A stretch of 64,000 nucleotides of DNA from contig JAFTFX010000019.1 in NCBI GenBank assembly GCA_017458225.1, positions 1-64,000 on the forward strand, read 5' to 3'. Positions 24,692 to 33,979 of the stretch are shown here, piece after piece. The notes beneath the pieces are model-generated. The model made no database searches. It was given only the letters and a program-made list of their open reading frames with translations, and had not been told where the DNA came from. Position numbers and translations under genes: made by a program. Numbering within the stretch: the stretch's first letter is position 1; every line of letters begins with the position of its first letter. Source of the stretch: Prevotella sp. GTDB taxonomy: Bacteria; Bacteroidota; Bacteroidia; Bacteroidales; Bacteroidaceae.

Positions 24692-27600
24692 TTGTCAATG
24701 ATGATTTTCTTGCTGTCAAGGATATAGATGCCTTTCCTGGTGGGGCGATTGACGGCACGGCCCTGCAGGTCGCGCATGGTGCTGCTTGTGCTTTGGGGCA
24801 TCAAGTTCTCACGGATGCTGCTGATTACGGGGTCTTGCTCAACGCCCATTGTCAGCTGCTCAGACAGTCTGCCTGAGGTGGTTGTAGGAGTGAACCATGC
24901 CCTGAACGGCTCTATGCTGCCTGTGGTCAGGTTGAAGGCGTTGCCCTCCGCATTCAGCACATAGCTGTTGGTGACAGCAGTGGTGCGGGTGCTGCCGTTG
25001 AAGGTGTAGAAGTTGCCGTTCACAGCGACATGGGCATTTGAATGTATCACGACGCGATCACCGCAGAAACTGATGTCGCGGTTGGTGAGGTTCCAGTTCT
25101 CTCCCCATCTGCTTCCTGGCACTGCGATGATGTAGGGAGTGTTGTACGTCATTTCGTTGGTGTAGTCGAAATACACCGTTCCGCTCTCGTCTCTTGCAAA
25201 TGCTTTCACCCAGAAATTCTTGCCGGTGTCATCGTTGCTGTGGAACCAGTCAATGACATCATTGCCGGCTCTCACCTCGGTCACTTCGAAAGGCAGCACG
25301 ATGGTGCTCCAGCCATTATGGCCATCGGCTCCTGTGGTGAACTGGCGTGTGTAGATGGCTTGCTGAGCAATGATGTCGTAGGGTACGAAGAAGCCGTAGC
25401 CGTCGGTCAAGGTGAGCAGTTCGGCTGTATCGTTCTGCACCACGTTGTGGCCGTCGAGACCGTTGGGAATGGTCTCGCCCACAATGTAGACGGTGTTGGG
25501 GTTGCTGTTGGGCACCACGGTGCTTACTTCGGTGCTGGCAGACAGGTCGACAGCCAGAATGTTGTCGCTGACGGTGAACGTTGTGGCAGCAACCCCCATG
25601 GTCTGTGTGCCGTTCTCATCGTAAAGGGCGATGGTGGGAATGTTCACGGTATAGTTGTAGAGTGGGTCATAGCGTCGGGCGTCGTTGACGCTGATGATAG
25701 CTCCCTCGGTCTTATAGACGATGATGAACCAGTATCTGCCACTGATGGTCAGTGGGGCGTCTATATTAATGACTTTCGACTCGCCGCTGGCCAGTTCTAC
25801 CGGTGTGTCGACGGTGCTGACGGATCTCCAGTAGTTGCCCTCGCTTGGCATGAAGCAATAGGTGCGAATGACATCGTCATAGCTGTAGGAGTCGTTGTTC
25901 GTCACCGTTACCTGGATTTTCGCCGTGTTGTCATTGATGGTGGTGCCCTCGGCGTTGACGATGCTGCCGTTGCTGAAGCTGAGATTGTGGCTCATGGCTC
26001 CTGTGATAGTAACTGTTGTTGAGGCGACTGTATGGAAAATCTCATTCCATTGTTCAGCCGTTTGGTCGTATTCCCATGTGGTGTAGCCCAGTGCCAGACT
26101 GGTGCTGCCTGCAGCAGTGGGTGTGAAACTCATTTCGAGAATGTCGGTGTCATCTGTATCCACTTCAAAATAGCGTCCGCCAACCACGTCGTCGTTCACT
26201 CTCAGGTACAGCACGTCGTTGTAGGCCGTACCGTTGTTCTGGATGGTGGTCATCACCGTCTGCAGACTGCCTGTCTCCAGATTGCCAATCACCTCCATGT
26301 TACCGACAAGATTGATGGTCGGGTTTCTTAGCGTCATGGTATTACCGCTGATGGTAGCCGTCAGGAACTGCTGGTTGCCGCCTATGTTCTTGTACCATAG
26401 GTCGGTGCCGGTCTCCCTGCTTGTTGCCGTTATCTGATAGACACCGTCGGGCAGGGTGGGGATCTTGGCCGTCAAACCTATTTGAGAGAATCCCCAGCCG
26501 GATGCCAGCTCTACGTTGCCGTTGTTCTCTGCATACAGCAAGGTTCCGTCAGTACTGAAGACTCCTAAGCCGATGTCGAAGGTGTGCGTGCCTTCAGCCA
26601 TGCTGTAGATGCTTTTGACAATGGCCGTCAGGCTGAACACGTTGTTGTTCTTCGTAATACTGGTCTGCTCGGTCTGAATGCCACCGATGCTCATTTTAAC
26701 CTCTTCCTGATAGGGTTGTCCCGTATCTGGTTGTGCTCCAATCATAGCATCTTGATAGTAACTGTAGCCGTCGGTGCTCGAACTGGCTCCTATACCGCTG
26801 TTGTTGCCTGGGTCGAGAATGGAGAGCAGGAAATAGCCGTTGCTGCTGCCGCCCCAGCCCCAGTTCACGTGGTAGAGACCGTTCTTGTCGTAGCCGTCAA
26901 TGACAAAAGCATGACCTCCGCCAGTCGACTGTCCGCTGTAGTAGACGGGTCGGCGGTTGGCCAGCTCGTTGTAGATAAGTTCGTCCCATTCGCGTGCCAT
27001 ATAGTCACCGCGATCAATAAGCCGGGTGGCGGCGTCATATCCGAAATAGTTCTTGAAGGCAAGGGGAACGAACGATGAGGCAGCACCGCTCGAACCAGCG
27101 GTGTAGTCCATCTCCACCGATGCGCCGCACAGCTGCATCAGCTTTGCCACGGCCTCCTTCTGGGCGGCGGTCTCACTGCCCGTATAGTTGTCCTTCATGT
27201 TGCTCCAGTCAAGGGTGGTGATGCCGATGCTGGCTACTTCAATTTCTTTTTTGTAGGTGGTGTAGGCAGGGATGGCCGCAGTGGTCTGTGCCGGATATTT
27301 GTGGTAGTAGAGCACCTGGGCCATGGCTGTGGCCACACAGCCGGTCACCGAGCGGCTGCTGCCGTCCAGGGGGCATAGGTTGTTGTAGGGCGAGCCTTGG
27401 TTCCATGTGCTGGTGAGCAGCGGACTGACTGCACTGTGCTCGTTCAGGACAGGTGCTTTCACGGCCTGTCCTGCGTGCTGCTTCAGCCAGTCTAACTGGT
27501 CGGCATAGCCCTGCAGCCAGCTTTCCATGTTCTCGGGCAGGTTGTCTTCGTCGAATGTTCCTTCGTCGGCATAGCCGAGGATGGCCGGGACTGCATCATC

Positions 27601-27855
27601 GCCGCTGACTACGACGAAGCCGCTGTTGTTGCCCATGTTGAATACATAGTAGTAGGCCTCGTCGCTGGTTGCCTGGCGTGCTTTCTTGCTGACCGACTGG
27701 AAGTCACTCGTCATGATGATTCCCTTTTGAGCCAGGAAGCCGGAAGCCTGTTGTCGGGCTTTCTGTCTGCTGATGGGGGCTGCTGTCAGTATGGTTGCAC
27801 AGCAGAGAAGCAGTGCTGTCAGCAGCATTGCTCTCTTGAGAATTGTAGCATTCAT
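24688..27855 (-). CDS. C10-family (streptopain-type) secreted cysteine protease
   Basis: A 1055-residue exported protease. Signal peptide MNATILKRAMLLTALLLCCA starts at 27855; upstream in-frame starts at 27867 or further would only lengthen it. A propeptide (PISRQKARQQASGFLAQKGI, then NNSGFVVVSGDDAVPAILGY) precedes the catalytic domain with Cys173 in SVTGCVATAMAQVLYYHKYP and His315 in GGGHAFVIDGYDKNG, plus the LYHVNWGWGGSSNGYF tail of the family. More than 600 residues of beta-rich modules follow. A C-terminal MRDLQGRAVNRPTRKGIYIL tail resembles a type IX secretion sorting domain. Family members degrade host or dietary proteins; the target is unknown. It sits 31 nt after speA and is coupled to the fimbrillin-like gene. 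Confidence 0.92.
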   Translation of the reverse strand: MNATILKRAMLLTALLLCCATILTAAPISRQKARQQASGFLAQKGIIMTSDFQSVSKKARQATSDEAYYYVFNMGNNSGFVVVSGDDAVPAILGYADEGTFDEDNLPENMESWLQGYADQLDWLKQHAGQAVKAPVLNEHSAVSPLLTSTWNQGSPYNNLCPLDGSSRSVTGCVATAMAQVLYYHKYPAQTTAAIPAYTTYKKEIEVASIGITTLDWSNMKDNYTGSETAAQKEAVAKLMQLCGASVEMDYTAGSSGAASSFVPLAFKNYFGYDAATRLIDRGDYMAREWDELIYNELANRRPVYYSGQSTGGGHAFVIDGYDKNGLYHVNWGWGGSSNGYFLLSILDPGNNSGIGASSSTDGYSYYQDAMIGAQPDTGQPYQEEVKMSIGGIQTEQTSITKNNNVFSLTAIVKSIYSMAEGTHTFDIGLGVFSTDGTLLYAENNGNVELASGWGFSQIGLTAKIPTLPDGVYQITATSRETGTDLWYKNIGGNQQFLTATISGNTMTLRNPTINLVGNMEVIGNLETGSLQTVMTTIQNNGTAYNDVLYLRVNDDVVGGRYFEVDTDDTDILEMSFTPTAAGSTSLALGYTTWEYDQTAEQWNEIFHTVASTTVTITGAMSHNLSFSNGSIVNAEGTTINDNTAKIQVTVTNNDSYSYDDVIRTYCFMPSEGNYWRSVSTVDTPVELASGESKVINIDAPLTISGRYWFIIVYKTEGAIISVNDARRYDPLYNYTVNIPTIALYDENGTQTMGVAATTFTVSDNILAVDLSASTEVSTVVPNSNPNTVYIVGETIPNGLDGHNVVQNDTAELLTLTDGYGFFVPYDIIAQQAIYTRQFTTGADGHNGWSTIVLPFEVTEVRAGNDVIDWFHSNDDTGKNFWVKAFARDESGTVYFDYTNEMTYNTPYIIAVPGSRWGENWNLTNRDISFCGDRVVIHSNAHVAVNGNFYTFNGSTRTTAVTNSYVLNAEGNAFNLTTGSIEPFRAWFTPTTTSGRLSEQLTMGVEQDPVISSIRENLMPQSTSSTMRDLQGRAVNRPTRKGIYILDSKKIIIDK

Positions 27856-27886
27856 CTGTTTTATCATTTCCTGTATAGTTGTTTTT

Positions 27887-29779
<1,893 letters not shown>

Positions 29780-29783
29780 GTTG

Positions 29784-30377
29784 TTATAAGTTAAGCATTT
29801 CCCGCAGCTTGGCCACGGTGATGGCAATTTTCTCGTAGTTGTCCATCAGGCTCACGTCGAGCGTGTGTTGGGCTTTCGAGTAGAAAGGTTCGCGTTTCTC
29901 CAGTTGCTCCTTGATGAAGGCAGTCAGCTCCTCGGGGCTCTTGCCTTTCAGCAGGGGGCGTTCGGTCTTGCCCATCATCAGGTGCTTGTGCAGCACCTCG
30001 GGTTCGCAGCGCAGGTATACCACCTGTCCCTGCTGGTTCATGTAGTCGATATTGTCGAAGAAGCAGGGCGTGCCGCCGCCGCAGCTGATGATGACATCTT
30101 CAAATTCTGCCACCTCGTGCAGCATGTTGTGTTCTATCTTGCGGAACCCCTCCTCGCCCAGTTCGGCAAAGAGTTGCGGCACGGTCTTGCGTCGCCGGCT
30201 CTCGATGTACCAGTCCAGGTCGTAGAACGGGATGCCCAGTTCTTTCGAGAGTGCCCTTCCCACCGTGGTCTTGCCGGCACCCATGTAGCCTATCAGGATA
30301 ATTCGTAGACTCTCCCCCAGCCCCTCCCTGTGAGGGAGGGGAGTGGTTAGATTCTTCTTCTGCAAGTTATCATTCAT
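29784..30377 (-). CDS. aroK: shikimate kinase with repeat-derived N-terminus
   Basis: Phosphorylates shikimate with ATP in aromatic amino-acid synthesis. The enzyme core starts RIILIGYMGAGKTTVGRALS (Walker A GAGKTT), with DLDWYIESRRRKTV and IISCGGGTPCF as shikimate-binding motifs. In other kinases the initiator Met lies directly before this core. Here the codon before RIIL is CTA, and the nearest upstream starts lie beyond a palindromic repeat. Residues before the core (NLTTPLPHREGLGESL) are therefore encoded by the repeat at 30307-30345. I placed the start at 30377 (MNDNLQKK), which overlaps the stop of the DUF559 gene. An in-frame ATG at 30395 is also possible. Activity of the core should be intact. 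Confidence 0.9.
   Translation of the reverse strand: MNDNLQKKNLTTPLPHREGLGESLRIILIGYMGAGKTTVGRALSKELGIPFYDLDWYIESRRRKTVPQLFAELGEEGFRKIEHNMLHEVAEFEDVIISCGGGTPCFFDNIDYMNQQGQVVYLRCEPEVLHKHLMMGKTERPLLKGKSPEELTAFIKEQLEKREPFYSKAQHTLDVSLMDNYEKIAITVAKLREMLNL
30307..30345. repeat. 39-nt palindromic repeat, left end of DUF559 element
   Basis: Begins AGACTCTCCCCC, has the self-complementary core CCCCTCCCTGTGAGGGAGGGG and ends AGTG. It matches the reverse complement of 30749-30787 at all 39 positions. It lies inside the aroK reading frame and encodes the peptide TPLPHREGLGES. Confidence 0.92.
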
Positions 30378-30741
30378 TGTTGAAATAGTGCTCAATTTTG
30401 TTGATGACTTCTTTGGGTTCGTTCAATACTTCTTCATTGGTGAATCTGAGGATATGAAAGCCCATGCGTTCCAAGTCTTGTTCGCGAAGGGCATCGTCTT
30501 CCTGTTGTCGTGGTTCTGAGTGGTATCCTCCATCTACTTCGATGATAACTCCACCGTGGCGCGACACGAAATCCACGATATAATCGCCTATGATGTGCTG
30601 TCTAAGGAATTTCTCTCCTGCTATTCCTTTTCTCAGAATCTCCCACAGCATGTTTTCTGCGAGAGTTGCATTTTTACGGTTCTCCCTTGCAAAGGCTTTC
30701 AGTAGCCCATATCTGTCTGGTGAAGCCGTCCTGTATCCCAT
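30370..30741 (-). CDS. DUF559 (Vsr-like PD-(D/E)XK) endonuclease-domain protein
   Basis: A 123-residue protein matching the DUF559 family, which shares the fold of very-short-patch repair endonucleases. Visible hallmarks are NATLAENMLWEILRKGIAGE, the strand FLRQHIIGDYIVDFVSRHGG with the acidic residue of the nuclease core, VIIEVDGGYH as the second acidic motif, and GFHILRFTNEEVL near the C-terminus. It probably cuts or nicks DNA; the target is unknown. The gene is boxed in by identical inverted palindromes and overlaps the aroK start by 8 nt. It is transcribed with topA and aroK. Stand-alone repair, selfish mobilisation and host-defence roles are all possible; the repeats favour mobilisation. 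Confidence 0.88.
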   Translation of the reverse strand: MGYRTASPDRYGLLKAFARENRKNATLAENMLWEILRKGIAGEKFLRQHIIGDYIVDFVSRHGGVIIEVDGGYHSEPRQQEDDALREQDLERMGFHILRFTNEEVLNEPKEVINKIEHYFNNE

Positions 30742-30748
30742 TTCTATA

Positions 30749-30787
30749 CACTCCCCTCCCTCACAGGGAGGGGCTGGGGGAGAGTCT
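30749..30787. repeat. 39-nt palindromic repeat, right end of DUF559 element
   Basis: Exact reverse complement of the repeat at 30307-30345. It starts 8 nt upstream of the DUF559 start codon and ends 2 nt short of the topA stop codon. Confidence 0.92.
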
Positions 30788-30789
30788 TC

Positions 30790-33183
30790 TTATTTGTTGA
30801 TCACTTTCATGCACTCCTCGTACGTCAGTTGCTTGGCGCGGTCGTGCATCGACTTCGGCATGCGGTAGTTCTTGCCGTCGTAGGCCAGGTAGGGACCGTA
30901 GCGGCCGTTCATCACCTCCAACTTCGGGTCTTCCTCGAAGGTCTTGATGTGCTTCTGCGTGTCCTGCTTGCGCTTCTCGTCGATCAGGCGCACAGCATCG
31001 GCGATGGTGACAGCCAGGGGGTCTGCACCCTTGGGCAGCGAGGTGTACTTGCCGGCATGCAGGATATAGGCACCATAGCGGCCAGTGCCCACCGTGACGG
31101 GCTCGTCCTCATATTCGCCCAGCATGCGGGGCAACTTGAAGAGCTCCAGAGCCTGCTCCAGCGTGATGGTCTCCATGCTCAGTTCCTTGGGCATGTGGGC
31201 AAACTGCGGCTTATCCTTGTCCTCGGCGGTGCCGATCTGGATGACGGGACCGAAACGGCCTATCTTCACGAAGACGGGCTTCTTGGTGCGTGGGTCTATG
31301 CCCAGCTGGCGCTCGCCGGCCTTGCGCTCCGAACGGGCGTTCAAGGTCTTCTCCACCACAGGCTCGAAGTCGCTGTAGAAGTCCTTCATCATCTTGCCCC
31401 ACGACTCTTTGCCCTCGGCTATCTGGTCGAAGTCCTGCTCCACCTTGGCAGTGAAGTTATAGTCCATGATGGAGGGGAAATGCTCCATCAGGAAGTCGTT
31501 GACCACGATGCCGATGTCGGTGGGCAGCAGCTTGCCTTTGTCGGAACCGGTGATCTCCACGCGCGATTTCTCGGTGACAATCTTGCCCTTCAGCGTCAGC
31601 ACGCTGTAGTGGCGCTCCTCGCCTTTCTTGTCGCCTTTCACCACATATTCGCGCTGCTGAATAGTCGAGATGGTGGGGGCGTAGGTCGACGGGCGGCCGA
31701 TGCCCAGCTCCTCCAGCTTGTGCACCAGCGAGGCTTCGGTGTAGCGCTGCGGTCCTTGGCTGAAGCGCTCGGTGGCGCTGATCTCGCGGCGTGTCAGCTC
31801 CTGTCCCTCGGTCAAGGGGGGTAGGATGGAGATCTGTTCTTGCAGGCTGTCGTCTTCATCGGTCGACTCATGGTAGACCTTGATGAAACCGTCGAACTTC
31901 ACCATCTCACCGTTGGCGATGAAAAGAAGACTCTCCCCCGACCCCTCCCTGTGAGGGAGGGGAGTAGATAGTCCTGTAGCCGCATCTTTGCCCTGAGTGT
32001 AACCACTCCCCTCCCTCACAGGGAGGGGTTGGGGGAGAGTCTGTTTTATTGTCACCGTGGTCTTCTCTATTTCGGCATCGGCCATCTGGCTGGCGATGGT
32101 GCGCTTCCAGATCAGCTCGTAGAGGCGGCGCTCCTGCAGCGTGCCTTCTATGGTCTTTGCGTTCATGTAGGTGGGGCGGATGGCCTCGTGGGCCTCCTGG
32201 GCACCCTTCGACGAGGTGTGATACTGGCGCACCTTGCTGTATTCGGCACCGTACAGGCTGCTGATCTCCTCTTTCGAGGCGTTGATGCACAGGCTTGACA
32301 GGTTCACCGAGTCGGTACGCATGTAGGTGATGCGTCCGTTCTCATACAGGTGCTGTGCCACCATCATGGTCTGGCTGACGGTGAAGCCCAGCTTGCGGGC
32401 GGCTTCCTGCTGCAGTGTAGAGGTGGTGAAGGGTGGTGCCGGTGTGCGCTTCATGGGCTTCTTGGCGATGCTTTCCACGGTGAACGTGGCATCCTTGCAC
32501 TGCTCCAGGAAGGCGTAGGCCTCTTTCTCGGTCTTGAAGCGCTGGGCCAGCGTGGCTTTCACCTCTGATGCCGAGCCGTCGGGGTTCATGATGGCGAAGG
32601 TGCCGTTGATGTTATAGAAGGTCTCGCTCTTGAAGGCCTGCACCTCGCGCTCGCGTTCCACTATCAGTCGCACGGCCACGCTCTGCACGCGACCTGCCGA
32701 CAGGGCCGGCTTCACCTTGCGCCACAACACGGGTGACAGCTTGAAGCCTACCAAGCGGTCCAGCACGCGACGGGCCTGCTGCGCGTTCACCAGGTTCATG
32801 TCCAGGTGGCGCGGATGCTCAATGGCCTCCAGAATGGCGGGCTTGGTGATTTCGTGGAACACAATACGGCTGGTCTTCTGCTCGTCCAGTCCCAGCACCT
32901 CGCACAGGTGCCACGAGATGGCCTCTCCCTCGCGGTCCTCATCACTTGCCAGCCACACCTTTTCGGCTTTCTTGGCTTGTGCCTTCAGGTCGCTCACCAG
33001 TTTCTTCTTCTCGTCGGGAATCTCGTATTCGGGTTCCAGCGTATCGTCGTCGATGCTCAGTTCTTTTTTCTTCAAGTCGCGGATGTGTCCGTAACTCGAC
33101 ATCACTTTAAAGTCCTTGCCAAGAAACTTCTCAATCGTCTTTGCCTTGGCAGGCGACTCCACAATGACCAGATTTTTTTCCAT
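30790..33183 (-). CDS. topA: DNA topoisomerase I with an in-frame repeat insertion
   Basis: Relaxes negative supercoils by transient single-strand breakage. The 797-residue product starts MEKNLVIVESPAKAKTIEKF (Toprim domain, with DEDREGEAIS as its acidic motif). The active-site Tyr287 lies in GRITYMRTDSVNLS. The C-terminal topoisomerase repeats (RYGAYILHAGKYTSLPKGAD, NGRYGPYLAYDGKNYRMPKS) replace zinc fingers. Between EIEKTTVTIKQ and LFIANGEMVKFDGF there are 38 extra residues (about 381-419) encoded by a doublet palindrome at 31928-32042. Start 33183 is the only one giving the family N-terminus. A TACTTTTG promoter element lies just upstream. The gene leads the run topA, DUF559, aroK, speA. 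Confidence 0.96.
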   Translation of the reverse strand: MEKNLVIVESPAKAKTIEKFLGKDFKVMSSYGHIRDLKKKELSIDDDTLEPEYEIPDEKKKLVSDLKAQAKKAEKVWLASDEDREGEAISWHLCEVLGLDEQKTSRIVFHEITKPAILEAIEHPRHLDMNLVNAQQARRVLDRLVGFKLSPVLWRKVKPALSAGRVQSVAVRLIVEREREVQAFKSETFYNINGTFAIMNPDGSASEVKATLAQRFKTEKEAYAFLEQCKDATFTVESIAKKPMKRTPAPPFTTSTLQQEAARKLGFTVSQTMMVAQHLYENGRITYMRTDSVNLSSLCINASKEEISSLYGAEYSKVRQYHTSSKGAQEAHEAIRPTYMNAKTIEGTLQERRLYELIWKRTIASQMADAEIEKTTVTIKQTLPQPLPVREGSGYTQGKDAATGLSTPLPHREGSGESLLFIANGEMVKFDGFIKVYHESTDEDDSLQEQISILPPLTEGQELTRREISATERFSQGPQRYTEASLVHKLEELGIGRPSTYAPTISTIQQREYVVKGDKKGEERHYSVLTLKGKIVTEKSRVEITGSDKGKLLPTDIGIVVNDFLMEHFPSIMDYNFTAKVEQDFDQIAEGKESWGKMMKDFYSDFEPVVEKTLNARSERKAGERQLGIDPRTKKPVFVKIGRFGPVIQIGTAEDKDKPQFAHMPKELSMETITLEQALELFKLPRMLGEYEDEPVTVGTGRYGAYILHAGKYTSLPKGADPLAVTIADAVRLIDEKRKQDTQKHIKTFEEDPKLEVMNGRYGPYLAYDGKNYRMPKSMHDRAKQLTYEECMKVINK
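31928..32042. repeat. inverted doublet palindrome inserted inside topA
   Basis: Left arm 31928-31965 differs from the DUF559-element repeat at two bases. Right arm 32004-32042 differs at one base and is in opposite orientation. A 38-nt spacer separates them. The insertion keeps the topA frame and encodes PLPVREGSG and TPLPHREGSGESL on the two arms. It appears to be a nuclease-free version of the 481-bp element. Confidence 0.88.
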
Positions 33184-33213
33184 GTTTTGTATACGTTTTG
33201 AGTCTTTGGGCTG

Positions 33214-33221
33214 CAAAAGTA
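33214..33221 (-). promoter_or_regulatory. -7 element of the topA operon
   Basis: TACTTTTG on the minus strand, 31 nt upstream of the topA start. The -33 element was not clearly seen. Confidence 0.55.
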
Positions 33222-33315
33222 GGCAAAAGTTTTGGTTACACCTTATATATATACTGTTAATTTAGTTTTCTTAACGATTGGGGGCAAAATCGCCGGTTTT
33301 TGCGAAGATTTTGCA

Positions 33316-33441
33316 ATAAGCGTCAAATTCCGCTCTGTTTAACGTCAAGTTTCGCTCTAATTAGCGTCAAATCACATTCTAATTTGACGCTAATTAGAGC
33401 GAAACTTGACGTTAATTAGAGCATGATTTGATATTAATTGT
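33316..33441. repeat. 22-nt repeat array forming a near-perfect 130-bp palindrome
   Basis: Three 22-nt units (33316-33337, 33338-33359, 33360-33381; core CGTCAAATTnCGCTCTA) are followed by the same units in reverse orientation. 33339-33370 and 33384-33415 are exact reverse complements over 32 nt. The reverse half runs into the 3' end of the Nudix gene and encodes its last residues and stop codon. It is related to the array at 9191-9359 by period and core. Confidence 0.88.
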
Positions 33442-33975
33442 TGAGGAGGGCGATAATAGCCGTTTTTCGAGGGCTTTTTTTACCCCCTGGCTGATGCTGT
33501 GCAGACCGAATTTCCGATAGTCCACATCCTCCAGCGCCATCCATCTCAGTTCCGCCACGTCGTCGTCGGCTTTGGGCTGAACATTGTCGGGCACGCGCAC
33601 CAGGAAGAACATGTCGAGTGTATGGATGGTCATGCCCGAATATTCGTACAGGTTCGGTATGGAGAACAGATACTGGTAGTTGTCGACGCTCATACCGGTC
33701 TCTTCCTGAATTTCGCGCAGCAGTCCTTCTTCCGCCGTCTCGCCCATGTCTACGAAGCCGCCCACCAGGTCGAGTGTGCCCTTGGCCGGCTCCTTGGCGC
33801 GTGTGGCCACCAGCAGCTGGCCGCGCTCGTTCATGATGAAGGCCACCGTGGCCGAGCAGGGGTTGGCATAGTAGGTGAAGCCGCAGTCGCGGCATTTCTT
33901 GCTCTTGAAGTTGTTTTCTTCAAAATGGCGGCTGCCGCACACGGGGCAGTAGCCGAACTTGTCTAATGGATGCAA
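33412..33975 (-). CDS. Nudix hydrolase with zinc ribbon
   Basis: A 187-residue hydrolase of nucleoside-diphosphate-linked compounds. The N-terminal zinc ribbon uses Cys10, Cys13, Cys28, Cys31 (YCPVCGSRHF and CRDCG), as in NADH-pyrophosphatase-type proteins. The Nudix box GGFVDMGETAEEGLLREIQE plus ETG spans residues ~72-94 with all key Glu present. The substrate cannot be read from sequence. The last ~12 residues (SSTINIKSCSN) are encoded by a 22-nt repeat unit rather than by family sequence, and the stop codon lies in the repeat. It follows the thioredoxin-fold lipoprotein by 4 nt on the same strand. Confidence 0.9.
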   Translation of the reverse strand: MHPLDKFGYCPVCGSRHFEENNFKSKKCRDCGFTYYANPCSATVAFIMNERGQLLVATRAKEPAKGTLDLVGGFVDMGETAEEGLLREIQEETGMSVDNYQYLFSIPNLYEYSGMTIHTLDMFFLVRVPDNVQPKADDDVAELRWMALEDVDYRKFGLHSISQGVKKALEKRLLSPSSTINIKSCSN

Positions 33976-33979
33976 GGCT

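Larger units (their letters stand above)
30307..30787. mobile_element. candidate mobile unit: DUF559 nuclease gene between 39-nt inverted repeats
   Basis: A 481-bp unit: a 39-nt inverted repeat at each end (30307-30345 and 30749-30787, identical), a 372-bp gene starting 7 nt inside the right end, and 24 nt between its stop and the left end. It fills the whole gap between the topA stop codon (2 nt away) and the aroK start. No target-site duplication was found. Mobility is inferred from geometry and from the related insertion inside topA, not shown. Confidence 0.65.

Noticed and set aside
30300-30800. Insertion sequence
   Set aside because: No transposase gene and no target-site duplication; the only gene encodes a DUF559 nuclease-like protein, so it was reported as a candidate mobile unit and not an IS.
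33434-33895. 153-codon open frame on the minus strand
   Set aside because: An alternative frame inside the Nudix gene; the true frame holds the zinc ribbon and Nudix box.
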